Shown: piece after piece, positions 44,032-56,720 of the stretch
How the letters are laid out: the number at the start of each line of letters is the position of its first letter
Position numbering within the stretch: position 1 is the first letter of the stretch
DNA from: Rugalucina vietnamica
Taxonomy: Eukaryota; Mollusca; Bivalvia; Lucinida; Lucinidae
Length of the DNA: 64,000 nt
Direction: 5' to 3'
Assembly (NCBI GenBank): GCA_964017185.1
Contig: OZ024880.1
Span: 31,462,329 to 31,526,328 of the forward strand
Program-made: the position numbers and the translations under genes
The notes under the pieces: generated by a model
Told to the model about the DNA's origin: nothing
Database searches by the model: none
Seen by the model: the letters and a program-made list of their open reading frames with translations, nothing else

Positions 44032-45366
44032 GCCAGAGGACCAATGGTTCTGATATCGCTCACCTGTGATTTTGACTTTGATGAATGACCTTTGGCTTTG
44101 GCAATGTTGGCCAACGTAAAACTTGACCTAAAATAGTCACATAATTATTAACACTATAAACTGTCTGTATCTACTAACTTTCAGATCTTTCTGGCAATAT
44201 TTGACCCTTCTGTTTAAATTAACAGTTTAATAGGTCAAGGCCAACCCAAGGTCATGATTTATATAAACTAAACTATGAAGGGTCAGAGCCCCTAATGCTT
44301 CATACCAAGTTTCATTGAAAACGGTCCATCCATTCGGGAGAAGTTGATTTTTAAAGGATTTTACCACATATATGGGCATGGCCGCCATCTTGGTCATGTG
44401 ACCTGGACCATTTATTAAAATTTTAAATTTTATATGTAAATGACCTTTGGCCAATGTCAAAAGATGACTTTGACTTTGAATACTCATAAGACTTCATTAA
44501 CTCAATAAGTTGTATGTATGTACAAACTTTCAGGTCACAGGCCACAAAACTTCCATTTTTTCCATTGAGAAGCCTATGTGACCAATGTTGACCTTGCCAT
44601 AAAACAGGTCAAGGTAAAACCAAGGTCATGATTTATACAAACTATGATGGGCCAGAGTCCCCGATGCTACATACCAAGTTTTATTGAAAGCGGTCCAGCA
44701 GTTCCAGAGAAGAAGATTTTTAAAGTTTTTACCATATATGGGCATGACAGCCATCTTGGTCAGGAGACCTAGACCATTTATACACACTTTGATTTCCCCT
44801 TCCTAAGGATACCACATATAAAATTTGGCCTTTTTGGTTAACTGGTTTCTGAGAAAATTAAGTTTTAAATTTAATATGTAAATGACCTTTGGCCGCGGTC
44901 AAGATATGACCTTGACCTTTATTACTCCTATGACTTCGTTAAATCAATAAGTTATATGTATCTACCAACTTTCAGGTCACAGACCAGAAAACTTCCTGAA
45001 AAATCCAATGTATTCACTTTTTTCCATTGAAAGCCTATGTGAACAAAGTTGACCTTGCCGTAAAATAGGTCAGGGTCAACCAAAGGTCATGATTTATACA
45101 AACTTTAATGGGCCAGAGTCCCCATTGCTACATACCAAGTTTCATTGAAATCGGTCAACCGGTTTCAGAGAAGAATATTTTTTAAGGTTTTTACCATAAA
45201 TGGGTATGGCGGCCATCCTGGTCATGTGACCTGGACCATTTATACAAACTTTAATTCCCCCTTCCTAAGGATGCTCCACATGAAGTTTGCTCCACATGAA
45301 CGACGGGCGACGGAGCATGGCCATCTTATAAGCTCACCTTTTGAGCCTTCAGCTCAGGTGAGCTTA
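44032..45366 (+). mobile_element. Family D long interspersed repeat
   Basis: From GCCAGAGGACCAATGGTTC to AGCTCAGGTGAGCT, inserted in a dispersed repeat whose empty form is at 7320. The interior has three paralogous blocks of about 430 bases (GGTCATGATTTATACAAACT, CATACCAAGTTT, GTCATGTGACCTGGACC). No long ORF. Confidence 0.65.
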
Positions 45367-45699
45367 AAAGAAACTCATTTGCTTTTATCAAAATTGTAAA
45401 TTAAAGAGGCATTAATGTTTTCTTCAAGATTGTTCAAGATTTCTTTTGTATTGAAATACTGTGTTTGAAAGTGTCTTCTGAAGATTTAGTTAGTGCCCAA
45501 AGCGGGTTTGTTAACATTGTCTTTAATTTCTAATTAGATACTTCTCAGTCTTGTGGTGTCAAAATATCTCATCATTTAAAAAGCACATTTCTTCGCGCGA
45601 CGTGTGGTGTTGCGCTGTAATTAATTAATAAATTTTGTTGCATATCTATGTAGGGTTCTGTGAGGAATGTTTTGTGTCAATTACTGATTAGAAAAAGAT

Positions 45700-45900
45700 G
45701 AAAGTAAGCAATGATCAATGACTGAAGTAATCAGAAAGAAATTCTAATAACCAAGGTGGGAAAAAACTAAATCAGGCACTAATATAAGGAGAACACATTG
45801 TAAGCCGAATAGAATGAGAACATACCGAAAGCTATTTCTTAAAATGTTGCCATGCAGTAACAATTAATTAAATATATAAATAACTAGAAAAAAGTGCCTT
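45700..45900 (-). mobile_element. Family B retroposon, decayed
   Basis: GTAAGCAATGATCAATGACT, then ACCAAGGTGGGAAAAAACT and GCTATTTCTTAAAATGTTGCC. Confidence 0.5.
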
Positions 45901-46565
45901 GAGAGGCGCGCATAACCCCCGCTGGTAGCCACCAATCTTCGCCACTTCCTACCCACTACCGAAACAACCAGGCACATGCTCACCCCTGACACTGAACCCC
46001 AAAGACAGTATCATTATCAAGTTCATTTTAGAAATAAGCATTAAGTGAGTAAAGTTTTAGAATGACATATCTATTTTCGAGCAGTATAATACAGAGCTGA
46101 CGTGTATACTCAATCAAGAACTTAATCACATACATTGTGTGTCAGGTCCTCAGTCCTAGATTGAAATGAAAATAGAATGTCATTCTTGAAACCTATTGCC
46201 CTAGATCTTGACCTCTAGTCCCAACACCAACACCAACCCCATACATGGACCCTAAGGTCTATCCCATATGTGGTACCTATGTTGTAAGACCGAATTGCTT
46301 CTGACACATTGTTGTCAAGATATAGACCTACAGAATATTAATATTGGTAAAATTGTATAAAATAAATGTGTCCTAGATTTTGACCTCCAGTACCAATCGA
46401 TATGTATTTTGCATATCGATTGAATATCAGGGTGTAACTTTGTAAAGAGTTCTCTTGTAAGAGTGCTCTCAAAGACACAAAATTTTGTACAAAATTGGTT
46501 TTTCTTTTATAAATTACAATTAAAATTGCAAATCATTAGCCATGGTCTTTGTGGAATCTTTGAAA
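45901..46565. other. No gene recognised
   Basis: AT-rich; no structure identified apart from a short inverted ATCGATATG/CATATCGAT near 46400. Confidence 0.4.
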
Positions 46566-46579
46566 CTCGAATATCAGCA

Positions 46580-46626
46580 TTTTTTTTTTTTTTTTTTTTT
46601 TGTTTTTTTTTTGTTTTTTTTTTTGT
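46580..46626 (+). repeat. T-rich tract
   Basis: Runs of T broken by single G. Confidence 0.9.
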
Positions 46627-46944
46627 TAACAAATTGGGCCCCTTTATTATGTAATCAATTTAGGCATACAGCATCACAAGATCTGGAGGTTCAATATACA
46701 CAGTAAATATCTATCCTCATACAAAACACAATATATAAACAAATTTTACAGTTATCCATTTCTTGCCCGTGACGATTGTTCAAAAACAAGAAGAGTTGTC
46801 AATTTATTTCTGAATATCGCAGGGGCATATTAATGACTGAACGCAGCTGTAGTAATTTATCCTGCAAGTTGAGCATAAAAACGTTTTACGGGCTGTAATA
46901 GTGTAAAATCTTATAAGATAGAAAAATGATAGTTTTAATATGTT

Positions 46945-47095
46945 TGCTCAAAACATTGATTGCTCATAACATTGAGTACCAACAATCTATGTTTTGGATC
47001 AATAATAAGAAACGTATGCATACCCTTGTAAACCGCAGTTTTACTAGATAAAAGATGGGTATAAGGGTATATATCATGATGTAGAACTCCTGATC
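46945..47095 (-). mobile_element. Family A fragment
   Basis: AACAATCTATGTTTTGGATC, then the ATACCC block; central palindrome deleted. Confidence 0.5.
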
Positions 47096-47384
47096 CTACT
47101 TTCATCGACCTTTTTTTTCTGGAAATGTCCTATTAGTAAATGATTTTATTACCAACATATGTCTTTGAAATGCTAGGACAAAGTGAACCCAGGAAAACAT
47201 AAAATTGTGAAAATTACAGGACACTGATCTACAATTTCTGTTTAATTTGGTTTATTTTTGTTTTGTCGGGGTTAAAATTGCTTCTAGCTACTTGCGACGG
47301 TGATAAATAATACAATTATCAAGTTTGTCAGGCAAAGTATCAATTTGTCCTTTGTAGCAAGACAAACTGGCCTTGATTTTCTCA

Positions 47385-47515
47385 GATACCATATCGACAA
47401 CATCTCCGTGTAATGTATACCCCCTTATACCGAATTGTTATAGTTTACAAGGGTATGCCTATTTTTGCTCTAAAACATAAATTGTGGGTACTCGTTAGAA
47501 TCACCTCGAGGCTCG
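47385..47515 (+). mobile_element. Family A left-half fragment
   Basis: CCGTGTAATGTATACCCCC, TTTTGCTCTAAAACATAAAT and GTGGGTACTCGTTAGAATC, then cut. Confidence 0.55.
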
Positions 47516-47690
47516 ATTGGATCAAAAATAGGTCTAATACAAACCGAACTGTACATTCATAGAATATAACTAGAAGCTTGAAAATTCAGATTAAAGAAAA
47601 AGAGGGATTTACTTTCTATCTAGCGAAAACGAAGACGCTGCGCAGCTGTGCAGTCGCCTAATCATGTTGTTGTTTTTTTAAGCCGCAGCT
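47516..47690 (+). mobile_element. Family C MITE, decayed
   Basis: TAATACAAACCGAACTGTAC, ACTAGAAGCTTGAAA and TAGCGAAAACGAAGACGCTG keep the family order; the right arm is lost. Confidence 0.5.
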
Positions 47691-47849
47691 TGAATTATTT
47701 CTGTAACATGAAGCGCTTGATTCATTGCGGGTCATGCGAATCGGTAATAAATCTGGCTTTTTGAAGTTTTACTTCCAGGAAAACAGAGTGGGAAGAAATG
47801 GAGTTATACTACAGATTAATCATACCAAGCGTCATGAAAGCATACTTTA

Positions 47850-48472
47850 AAGCTATTTATTTTAGTTGGTTGGGGCCGGAGCTTCTTGTCTGTTGCTTGG
47901 CCCATCGGGGTTCAACTAGTGTTTTTCTTTTGCTCCGGGTTTCACTAAGTTATTCGGCGCCCAGGGATCTCCATCGTCGGGCAGCTTACTGAGTCTGTTG
48001 AGTCCTCGTTTTTCATTCATCAAGGTGGTTATCATGATTTATTCGTTTGTCCTTGATGATTCATTGACTAGTTAGAGATTCACCACAAGGACCGAACAAC
48101 TAACTAAATGTTGTGAATTACAGCAGAAGATGAGGGTGAGGTTAGGCGCCTGTAAAACCGGTTTTAGCCCCCCAGTAATTTTATATTACTGATCGTTCCA
48201 AGGCGATACTTCTGTTGTGGTTCTAATTGTTTTGTGTTTGGAGTCGAATTTTTGTGCTGTTTGAGCCTTATGTACGTATTCATATTTTTGTTCAGTTATG
48301 GTAACTGAGTGGCCACCTATTGGGGAATAGCTGCTCACTCCGCTTACGACATGTTTTTTGGTATAAGGACTTAAGTTTCTTTTTAGTTTTTTCCCACCCC
48401 TCGGTTTATGGAATGGGAATTTCTTTCTGATTGCGCCATTTCCTGATCATTGCCTATTTGTATATTTTTTGT
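47850..48472 (+). mobile_element. Family B retroposon, near full length
   Basis: From TTTTAGTTGGTTGGGGCCGG to CCTGATCATTGCCTATTTG; the best forward reference copy for the family. The short ORF 47798-47992 is part of the repeat and also occurs reversed at 3872-4069. Confidence 0.75.
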
Positions 48473-49150
48473 ATGGCCAGACTCTCTTACAAAATAATTG
48501 TTCAAATCCATTTGTCTGTGGGTTGCATCATTTTTATGGGTTTTTATAATATCAATACTAAAAGGGAACAATGAAAATATGGACAATCGATGCTGGTAAA
48601 ATTATTATAAAAACTGTTTTGGGATTATGTACTTGATAGTATGGTGATAAGCAATATACCGCTTCGAGTATTTCGTAACACGTCAAAAGAATACACGTAC
48701 ACTTTGAAGTTTGGCCCATTCTATTCGCAGTTTCATGTCATAAAGTGGTTGACTGGTAAACTTGAATTGTTCACCGTTAAGCGTTAACTGAAATGAAAAG
48801 TTGAATTAGTATTTTTGCCTTAATATAAACTAAAGATCCGAGATCGAATTCATTTTTTCTCTTTTTTTTTCTATTTTCTTTCTGTTTCAATATAAATACA
48901 TGTACTTAGATCTACCAACTGTTTCATTGTAATGCTTTAGACTATTTCGTCTGTAAATCTAAACCAAATCTCATTAACACCAGTGTTGGCCTTATACACT
49001 GTATGATAAACCTGATGCATCGGGCGGCCGATCTGTTTATCAAAGCCCTGTTATAGTCAATTTGCCATATTGAACTTAGGCCTAGTTATACTCGCAATTA
49101 TGTATACAGTTCATGAATAAAAATTGGCCCCATTGGGGCCGTGAGAAATA
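48473..49150. other. No gene recognised
   Basis: AT-rich, no identifiable structure. Confidence 0.4.
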
Positions 49151-49154
49151 ATAG

Positions 49155-49860
49155 ATGGACTGCTTGTACCCGCGGCTCCAAGCATAGTTTATACGCTACT
49201 TACTGGCCTTCTGATTAGGCTACTGGTTAACCGCTCAGGTCTAAGACTGCCTTGAAAAAACGTTGTTAGGTCAAAGCATCCATACACATAAGCCTTACTT
49301 TGGTAGTTGCATGTATATACTGAGCCAAACAAAAAGCATCCCGATTATGGCATGCATTCGCATTTCAATGAAATGTAAGAGGGTCACATGCTGGTCAGCA
49401 ATCGCCTACATGTACAAAAGTGTTTTGTTGTCAGAGTATGTACCATATTGAGCTCAAATGGGTTTGACCAAAGCGGGTATGTTAGTGGAATGCGTCTCCT
49501 GAGAGAATCTGGAAGTCAGTTTTAACACAAATTACTTCTTTATGGGTCGTGAAAAAATGATTTATTTCTTGGGACGCATAATACAGAATGTTACAACCAA
49601 CATATTGTTAGATGTGTCAATCGACTTGCAATCTTATTCATTGGAAACAAAGTTTATTTGTATAACATAACAAATAAACCGATGTTGCGTTATAAGTTGC
49701 GCTCGGTATATTTGAAGCATATTTTGGATGCCATGACATCCTAATTTTGTATAAACGTTCCATTAAATGGAGGCAACGTCTCGACATGAAAATATCTGCT
49801 GACTGAGACGTTATGCATTAATTCAAAGAAACAAACTAAAATAAAATGCATTCTATTGGC
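49155..49860 (+). mobile_element. SINE-like repeat, copy 2, interrupted
   Basis: Left part to about 49315 and right part from about 49720 (GGATGCCATGACATCCTAAT) match 29045-29320; the 400 bases between are unrelated. Confidence 0.5.
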
Positions 49861-49894
49861 CTTTATCAATTTTGAACCAATGAATGAAAATTAT

Positions 49895-49965
49895 GACTCG
49901 GTGGCTCAGTGGTAAGCTATGTTGTCTTCTGTCCAGGCGATCCGAATTCGAATCCTGTCTAGGTA
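49895..49965 (+). other. tRNA-like sequence
   Basis: GACTCGGTGGCTCAGTGGTA and GGCGATCCGAATTCGAATCC parallel the heads at 6717 and 7085. Confidence 0.45.
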
Positions 49966-50159
49966 ATATTTTGTTGTTTCTTGCCCTCACATAAACACGG
50001 CCGCCATTTTAGTTTACTATTAAATAAGATCAATCATAAGATATGTCCTATTGTTAGGACTAAAGTTAGGATATCTTAAGGATGAGACATATCTTATACC
50101 GAAATTAGTACATGTAATAAGTTCTGACTTACGATAAGAAATGTCATAAAACGCTTCGT

Positions 50160-50490
50160 GAAACGAGCCCTAGAGCCGCCAGTAAAATTTCATAACCGTT
50201 CCAAGTGATACATGTACTTCTGTTGTAGTCATAATTGTTTTACGTTTTGATGTTATTTATTTTTGTGTGCGCGTTTTCAAATATTTAGTTATAATAATGT
50301 CTGGGTAACTGAGTGGACACGTACTGGGGAAAACTAAACTGCTCACTCGGCTTACTCGACTTATGATGTTCGCTTTGTATTAGTACATTATCGTTAATTT
50401 ATTTTCCCAATCTCTGTTTTTGGAATGTGACTTTCCATCTGATTGTGTCATTTCGTTATCGTTGCTTAAAACTTTTTCTACAATTGGAAG
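50160..50490 (+). mobile_element. Family B retroposon, diverged
   Basis: CCAGTAAAATTTCATAACCG, GTAACTGAGTGGACACGTA, TTTTTGGAATGTGACTTTCC. Confidence 0.6.
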
Positions 50491-50599
50491 CATTTATTTC
50501 ATTCGCTTTTAAATGTACATTTCTTATGTAAAATATATTTGCTACTTAAAATTGTTAGATATTTCATGTTCTCTATTCATATGCTATAAACATTGTAAA

Positions 50600-50660
50600 G
50601 GTGAGGTGGTTCTAACGTGTGCCCACAATCAATGTTTTGAGCAAAATTTATTTTAAAAAA
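50600..50660 (+). mobile_element. Family A fragment (right arm)
   Basis: GAGGTGGTTCTAACGTGTGC then CACAATCAATGTTTTGAGC. Confidence 0.55.
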
Positions 50661-51605
50661 TTATTATTTTTTTCAATTAAATTTTTAATTTGAACAGCTG
50701 GAAAAATGTTATATGCATGTGTGTGGAAAATTTAATTGATAGATTCCATTCATCTGTCTTTTATAACTATACTGAGTTCCACAGCCAACGCAACTCGTCA
50801 TTAAAATTTAAATCGATTTATCCGAAATTCCGAATATATGTAGCCCAACCATTTTCAAAATCAGCCGTGACACTTTTTTCATTCGCCTACAATTGCGTTA
50901 AAACTGGCGAAGAGGCCATTTTGAAAAATGAAAGAAATAAGCGATTTTGAGGAGTTTCTTGCTAAAATGTGCAAACCACCCTATTCACGCAGTCCAATCA
51001 ATAACTGAGCGACGGAACGGAGGGGTTGGTTTAAAGCGTACTTCCGGATAGGTGGGATGAATAAATTGTGTAAACAAACCATGGATAAATGAATCTGCCA
51101 GGTAAGATCATTGTTACTCATTTCTCTGTAGATAGTGGTTGTAATATGTGTATGCGCAGTATAAAATGCATCTCATAAGCTTTAAACTGATATGAAAATG
51201 ACCTTGCAACACTTCGTAGAAACAGCGTGATGGATGCGCCAAAATTTTATTCGAAGCTTTGTGCCTTACCTGTTCTGTCATGCGACATCATGAAATGATA
51301 AGTTTCGAGCAATTCCATCTAACCTGTACAATTTTTGATGATGTCTGACCTTCACAGTAGCCGAATAATGATCTATACTATCCTAAATTAAAATGAGATG
51401 CCACATGGCTGATTTTTTCAGGTATACGTAGTTTCTTCGTAGGTGGCATTTGTAATAGGTACCTTTCTTCCGGAGGGGATGGATATTAAAATCTTCAGTG
51501 AAGCTGTTTAAAGCATACAAAATACGTTTAGCGTTTGTGCTATTGTAATGCACAATGCCTATACGAAGGTTACATACGTTGCTGACTAAAATGAAAAATG
51601 AAAAT
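50661..51605. other. Mostly unrecognised; possible promoter-like segment
   Basis: Around 51030-51110 there is CGTACTTCCGGATA (ETS-site-like) followed by ATGAATCTGCCAG and a GTAAGA donor-like sequence. This could be a first exon, but no following exon was found, so no gene is called. Confidence 0.25.
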
Positions 51606-52625
51606 TTAAACATGTTTAAAACCTTCGCGAACAGTTCGAGACTAGATTGCGACACTTGAAAATTCTCACGACACTCGTGCGACACTCGCACGAATGTCGT
51701 GCGAATGTCCGCCACAAATTCGCAAAACAGTCGCGAAAAATTCGCATGCCAGTGAGATACTAGCTTAAGGGCAGGTACTTCATACTCCCGGTCCCGAAAT
51801 GTATCCAGGCATGTGCACATTAAATACAACTATAACAACTTATCCTACTCAACTTTCATCTTTGATCATCCCGTATGGTATAAGTATCTTCAATATATAA
51901 GGAATATAACGGTCCACAGAATAAATACGGTAAGCTGTAAGCTGAGCTAGATGAGTTAAGCTAAGCTGTAAATTCGTTGCGTTTTCGCCTCAAGAAAGAC
52001 CCGAACTATCAGCCAAAATATGTGCATACTTTTTGTCCCTATGTGCTGAGCATGATGAGCTGAGTAAGCTGAGCTGAGTTGAGATGTGACACTGTACCTT
52101 TCCATTGTGTAGATATTCGGGACCTGGAGTATGAAGTATAAGCCAGCTTAAGACTGATATGCGACAACTGGAGACTAGTTCGCGAATAGTTCTCGACTAT
52201 TTCGCGACAAAGATTAACGATTAGACAAACACAGCTTTTACGTTGCATTCTCATTGAATGGACATTTATGCGACAAATTCGCGAATTTCGGTCTAATTTT
52301 GAACATATACCTCGCGACTGTCGCGCGACTGTTGCACGACAGTCGCGAGACATTGGAGAGAGTGTCTCACGACTTTCCCGCGAATGTGGCTTATTTTCAT
52401 TTTCATTATTACGACAGTCGCGCGACAGTCTTGCGAAATATTTTGACGAAAACATGGTTGCATATTTTTTTTAAACCTGCTTAAAAACTTCGCGACCAGT
52501 TCGCGACACATGGAAATTTTCAAGATACTTGTGCGACACTCGCAAGAATGTCATACGTGCGAAAGCCCGCGACAAAATTGGCAAACAGTCGCTTGAATTT
52601 CGCATGCCAGTGACATTCTAGCTTA
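51606..52625. repeat. GCGAC/GTCGC-rich repeat with duplicated flanks
   Basis: Blocks 51610-51769 and 52480-52625 are direct copies (TTCGCGAMCAGTTCG, CACTCGCAMGAATGTC, AAACAGTCGC, TTCGCATGCCAGTGA, CTAGCTTA). Between them are many TCGCGAC words and the hairpin GACTGTCGCGCGACTG. Confidence 0.65.
51770..52144 (+). mobile_element. hAT-like MITE, complete, 8-base TSD
   Basis: 375 bases with TIRs GGCAGGTACTTCATACTCCC versus GGCTTATACTTCATACTCCA, flanked by AGCTTAAG at 51762-51769 and 52145-52152. An 8-base TSD fits hAT. It sits inside the GCGAC repeat. Its interior includes the ancestor-like AAGTTGAGTAGGATAAGTTG (minus strand). Confidence 0.85.
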
Positions 52626-52741
52626 CTTGAATTTTTATTTCATTTTGTCGATTTCACCTACAGTCAGTGTATATTTCATGGCCCATGCCGAAAATATAAG
52701 GGCATATTTTAATGATTTATGGTTATAACTTCAAATGCATG

Positions 52742-52995
52742 TGCGAAAACTTGCCCATGCAATACGCAGACATTTTTTGATATGTAAAAATTGAAAATTT
52801 CACCAGGAAAAATTGATATTTTTAATACTTTCCTCAAAACATAGATCGTCTCTGGGGCTGTTCTAACGAGTACCCACAATCTATGTTTAAGACCAAACAT
52901 TAGAAAAATAGGTTAACCCCTGCATACCCCATTTTTACTATATACAAGCGAGAAACAATGTGTTATTCATATTACGGACATGTTTTCCTGATGAA
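52742..52995 (-). mobile_element. Family A element, degenerate reverse copy
   Basis: GCGAAAACTTGCCCATGCAA to ACATGTTTTCCTGATGA; one palindrome arm is mostly lost. Confidence 0.65.
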
Positions 52996-53481
52996 TTATG
53001 TATATTTATGGCATTGGTATAAAAGAACATACGTTGCTGAACTTAAAATATACTATTACAGCTCAAAATACACATTTACCTATTTTTGCAGTAATTTGTT
53101 ACGCACTAGTCATTTGTATCTACTGGGGAAAACGAGGCCTACGTGCCAGGATTTAACTTCTGATGTGCCGGGGATGTGCCGCGGGCTTACTTTAGTGCAC
53201 GTACATGCAAATTACTAAGCCCCTCTCGAATATATTGTTTGTCATAACTTTCAGATGTTGATTCTCATTATTGTCATCGTTCAGGTCCGGGCCTTGGGAT
53301 ATAACCACAAATTTGACCCACATTGCCTGGATTTTATGTGGATTTTAAAACTTTAAAAGTATATACAGACTCTATTGTCTGAACGTTTTGCTCAATGACA
53401 GAAATCTTCATGTACATCCTTTTACATGTAAGTGATTGACGTAAATTGTCACGTGATCGATCTCAAAGCAACAGTCAAGCC

Positions 53482-53829
53482 ATCAGGAAAACATGTCTAT
53501 GAATTGTATACCCCATTGAACCCCAACTTTATACAGTAAAATTGGGGACTACAGTGGCATACCTATTATTCTTACATTTGATCCAAAACATAGATTGTGG
53601 GTACTCGTAAATTGGGGATTACAGGGTTATACCTATTTTTCTTCAATATTTGATCCCAAACATACATTGTGGGTACTCCTTAAAACCGCCTCGGCGAGGC
53701 GGTTGTACGTGAACCGACAATCAATGTTTTAGCAAATATATTATAAAGATTTTTTTCTACGGATTTTTTCTTCAATTTTTACACATGAAAAAAATAATCT
53801 GTATATTGCATGGGCAAGTTTTGGTAATG
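53482..53829 (+). mobile_element. Family A element with internal duplication
   Basis: CATCAGGAAAACATGTCTAT to GGGCAAGTTTTGGTAATG. The segment AAATTGGGGAYTACAG...ACATTGTGGGTACTC occurs twice in tandem (about 53530-53610 and 53610-53680). Confidence 0.65.
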
Positions 53830-55990
53830 ATATGCTCTGAGCCTTTGCATGTGAAAACCAACAATTTTGTTTCCAATCATGTTCGATAATAACCGACCTT
53901 TACAGTCACACAATCAGCCTAGAGGTTTAAATATCGGATTTAACAAAATTGTAGATTTGCCCATTGATTGTAGATTTGCCCCCTCCCCCCACCCGCCCCG
54001 GCCAAAAATAATATAATAAAATTTAAACGAACGAAGATGCCACATTTCTGAAATATGACAAATTGCTACAATATCTTCTCATTCATTATTTCCCGTCGCT
54101 GTTTCGTAATTACCCGAACCTCACACGGTAATAGAACGAGATACCGAAGCGGAGCGGAGTGAAATTTACTTTCCTGATCTAAGTTCAAAAGATTTTATCA
54201 GAACCTTTGTTGTTTTTACAATGAGAAAGGATAATCCTTAGTTAGTTTTTATGCGTTTTACATTGAATTTAACATGCATCTGGGTAGTGGGGTGCCTTAT
54301 ATTTTGAGCTCAGGGGTCAGGATCGAGAAATAATGGGTTCGATACCTACCTTCGCCGTGCTGTGCCCATACACAAGACACTTTAATCTCCTCCATGGAAC
54401 TGTGTAGCATCAAGGAATCAGTGGTTTCGTCCCGACATGACTGAAAAACCTGTTGACTTGGACGAAAACCCATAGCCACATCAAAATAACATTCATGAAA
54501 CAAGAATGCCACTCCGTAAAAGTATACGTATACTCACACCCTCCATCGTAGGAGACGACGTAATTGATTTATATCAACATATTTTCAAAAGTGTGGGGCT
54601 TTAAACAAAAATAGTAATTTAAAGTATACAATAATACGTAGTCCAAATAGCATTTAACTCTGTATGCGCTATATCGTTTGGATCAAAAATAGCAGAGAAT
54701 GGGTTTAAAAACGACATTTTTGTCGTAAAAATGCAAGTACCGTCTCTAAAATGGGTGTATTCTTTTCCCACCCGCTCATTATCGAACTATAGATTGGACT
54801 GCGTGCTATTCTTTAGCAGCGAAACACAGTGAAAAACGATTTTTTCATAGCTGCAATACACTGTATTCAATAAGACTAGGCCGTCAGTACAACATAAAGC
54901 ATATGGTTGACATCTGCAGTGATGTCGTCCGCGTGGCCAAGTGACGCTGAACGCCTTAAAACAGGTACTGAAAATCAATGCCAATTCCTGGCGTTGAGCG
55001 GTAGGTTTCAACATTGATATTGACATACACTCATCGGACGACCTTCCAGGATTTATCTCACGTGAATTGTTTTGAAAAAATCGAGCACGCGCGACACGGA
55101 AAATGCATTTTTGTACCATGGGACGTGTTCCCGCGCACGCGCACTAAAACCTCAGATTTGATAGCACATATAGATTTTCGAGTCATTTTAAAGACGATTG
55201 GGCATAAACGTTTTTATGTAAATGACCAATTTAAAAGATGAGAGGAAAAATAGTAATAATGCGTTGGCTGTGGAACTAAGAATCTAAGTTACTTGGTACA
55301 TGTATCACATGTTAGTTAATATGCTGCTTAACACGCATTTCTAGAAAAAGTGCAAAAAATATCACTCTTGATTTTTGATGAAAATAAACACGCGTTGCTT
55401 AATGGTCACCTAGGGCTGTATTTAATATGGATTTTAATGATTTGGTTTCTATTATTTTTCTCTATCAGGGGGTTTATTTGACTCTCAATAATATGATGCC
55501 ATTATTTTCATTTTAGCGCCGATTGACAAAATCAAAATCCTATATTAATTTGAAGGAGACTCAATTATTAGGTATATTCAAACTAAACATACAACTGTAT
55601 ATGGCTTTAGAGCTGGCTTGTGCTTTTAAATTGCAATAAAGTTACTTCTGATACATACATATGCTGCATAAGGATAGCAAACACTCATGTCGATTTAACG
55701 GTCAAGGTCGTATAAGCAAGCTTTCTCATGGCAGGGTTTCATTTTTCTGTTGCTCGAAGAAAAAATATTTTAAATCGAATCTACGACGCAGATTACATGG
55801 CTTTCCTATTATCTTTGACACCGAGCGCATCGGAGGCACTTCTGTGACCGCAAATCAATCAATCATCTCTCTTTTTTACATTAAGAACAATTTCCTCTAT
55901 ACATGAATATGAATCCATGATGCCTGTCCAGAAGTTCATGCACTTTACGTACTCAAGAGTTTCGCTTGATCTACGAGAAATGTATTTAAT
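53830..55990. other. No gene recognised
   Basis: About 2.1 kb without recognised elements. Open frames at 54297-54512 (minus), 54787-55119 (minus) and 55661-55906 (plus) have no recognisable domains or supporting splice sites. Confidence 0.4.
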
Positions 55991-56223
55991 ATATGTATCG
56001 CAATAAGATTCTTAAGGAATATTTCTATTTATCATATGACGTCGCAGTTTTCCAGTGGATAACGTTATGTCATAAAAATCATATGACCACACGTGTATTA
56101 ACACTTTTGCGGGAATACGTAACGTCATTGACGACGTCCGTAACAACAATGCAAATTTTCATCGAAAATATGTCCACTTCGAAGGCGATAAAATACTATT
56201 TTAAACGTCATATGATAAAACGA

Positions 56224-56316
56224 ATCTTACACTCGTGGTCATTTCATATGAAATTTATTAAACTCGCCGAAGGCTCGTTTAATAAATTTCATATGAAATG
56301 ACCACTCGTGTAAGAT
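56224..56316. repeat. Near-perfect palindrome, 45-base arms
   Basis: ATCTTACACTCGTGGTCATT on the left and its near complement on the right, turning at CGCCGAAGGC. Outer partial symmetry (ATCATATGACGTCGC at 56034, ACGTCATATGATAAAA at 56205) suggests a larger foldback element from about 56025. Confidence 0.85.
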
Positions 56317-56574
56317 CCTCTCTATATATTTTGCATTAACTCAGAAATGCTCTTCATCACACTAGAATAAAAACTGGAAGAGATCAAAAGACAATGCGAA
56401 CAATTGCTAATGTCAATTGTCTACGGTGTTTGACTCGGCTCAAATGCAATTAAGTATAAATAAAAAAAATAAATAAAAAGATAAAGAAACGGTGACTAGA
56501 AATTTTCACACGCTTAAACAAACTCATGTCCATGCATACCTAATGGAAAATAACAAACAGGATATAAATATGCT

Positions 56575-56720
56575 TATTACTGATCGTTCCAAGGTGATAC
56601 TTCAGTTGTGGTCCTATAATAGCTGCTCACTCGGCTTACGATATGTTTTCTAAGTATCGGTACCTAACTGCCAATTTAGTTTTTCCACCTCGGATTTTTT
56701 GAGTGGGAACGGTCCGCTAC
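56575..56720 (+). mobile_element. Family B retroposon, fragment
   Basis: TTACTGATCGTTCCAAGGTG, GCTGCTCACTCGGCTTACGA, TTTGAGTGGGAACGG. Confidence 0.6.

Noticed and set aside
51030-51110. Promoter and first exon (ETS-like site, ATGAATCTGCCAG, GTAAGA)
   Set aside because: No downstream exon could be found, so only a weak note was kept in the region description.
51383-51829. 148-codon minus-strand ORF
   Set aside because: Covers the GCGAC repeat and is interrupted by the hAT-like MITE; no domain recognised.
55993-56301. 102-codon ORF at 56 kb
   Set aside because: Mostly made of the foldback palindrome, with a self-complementary C-terminal part.
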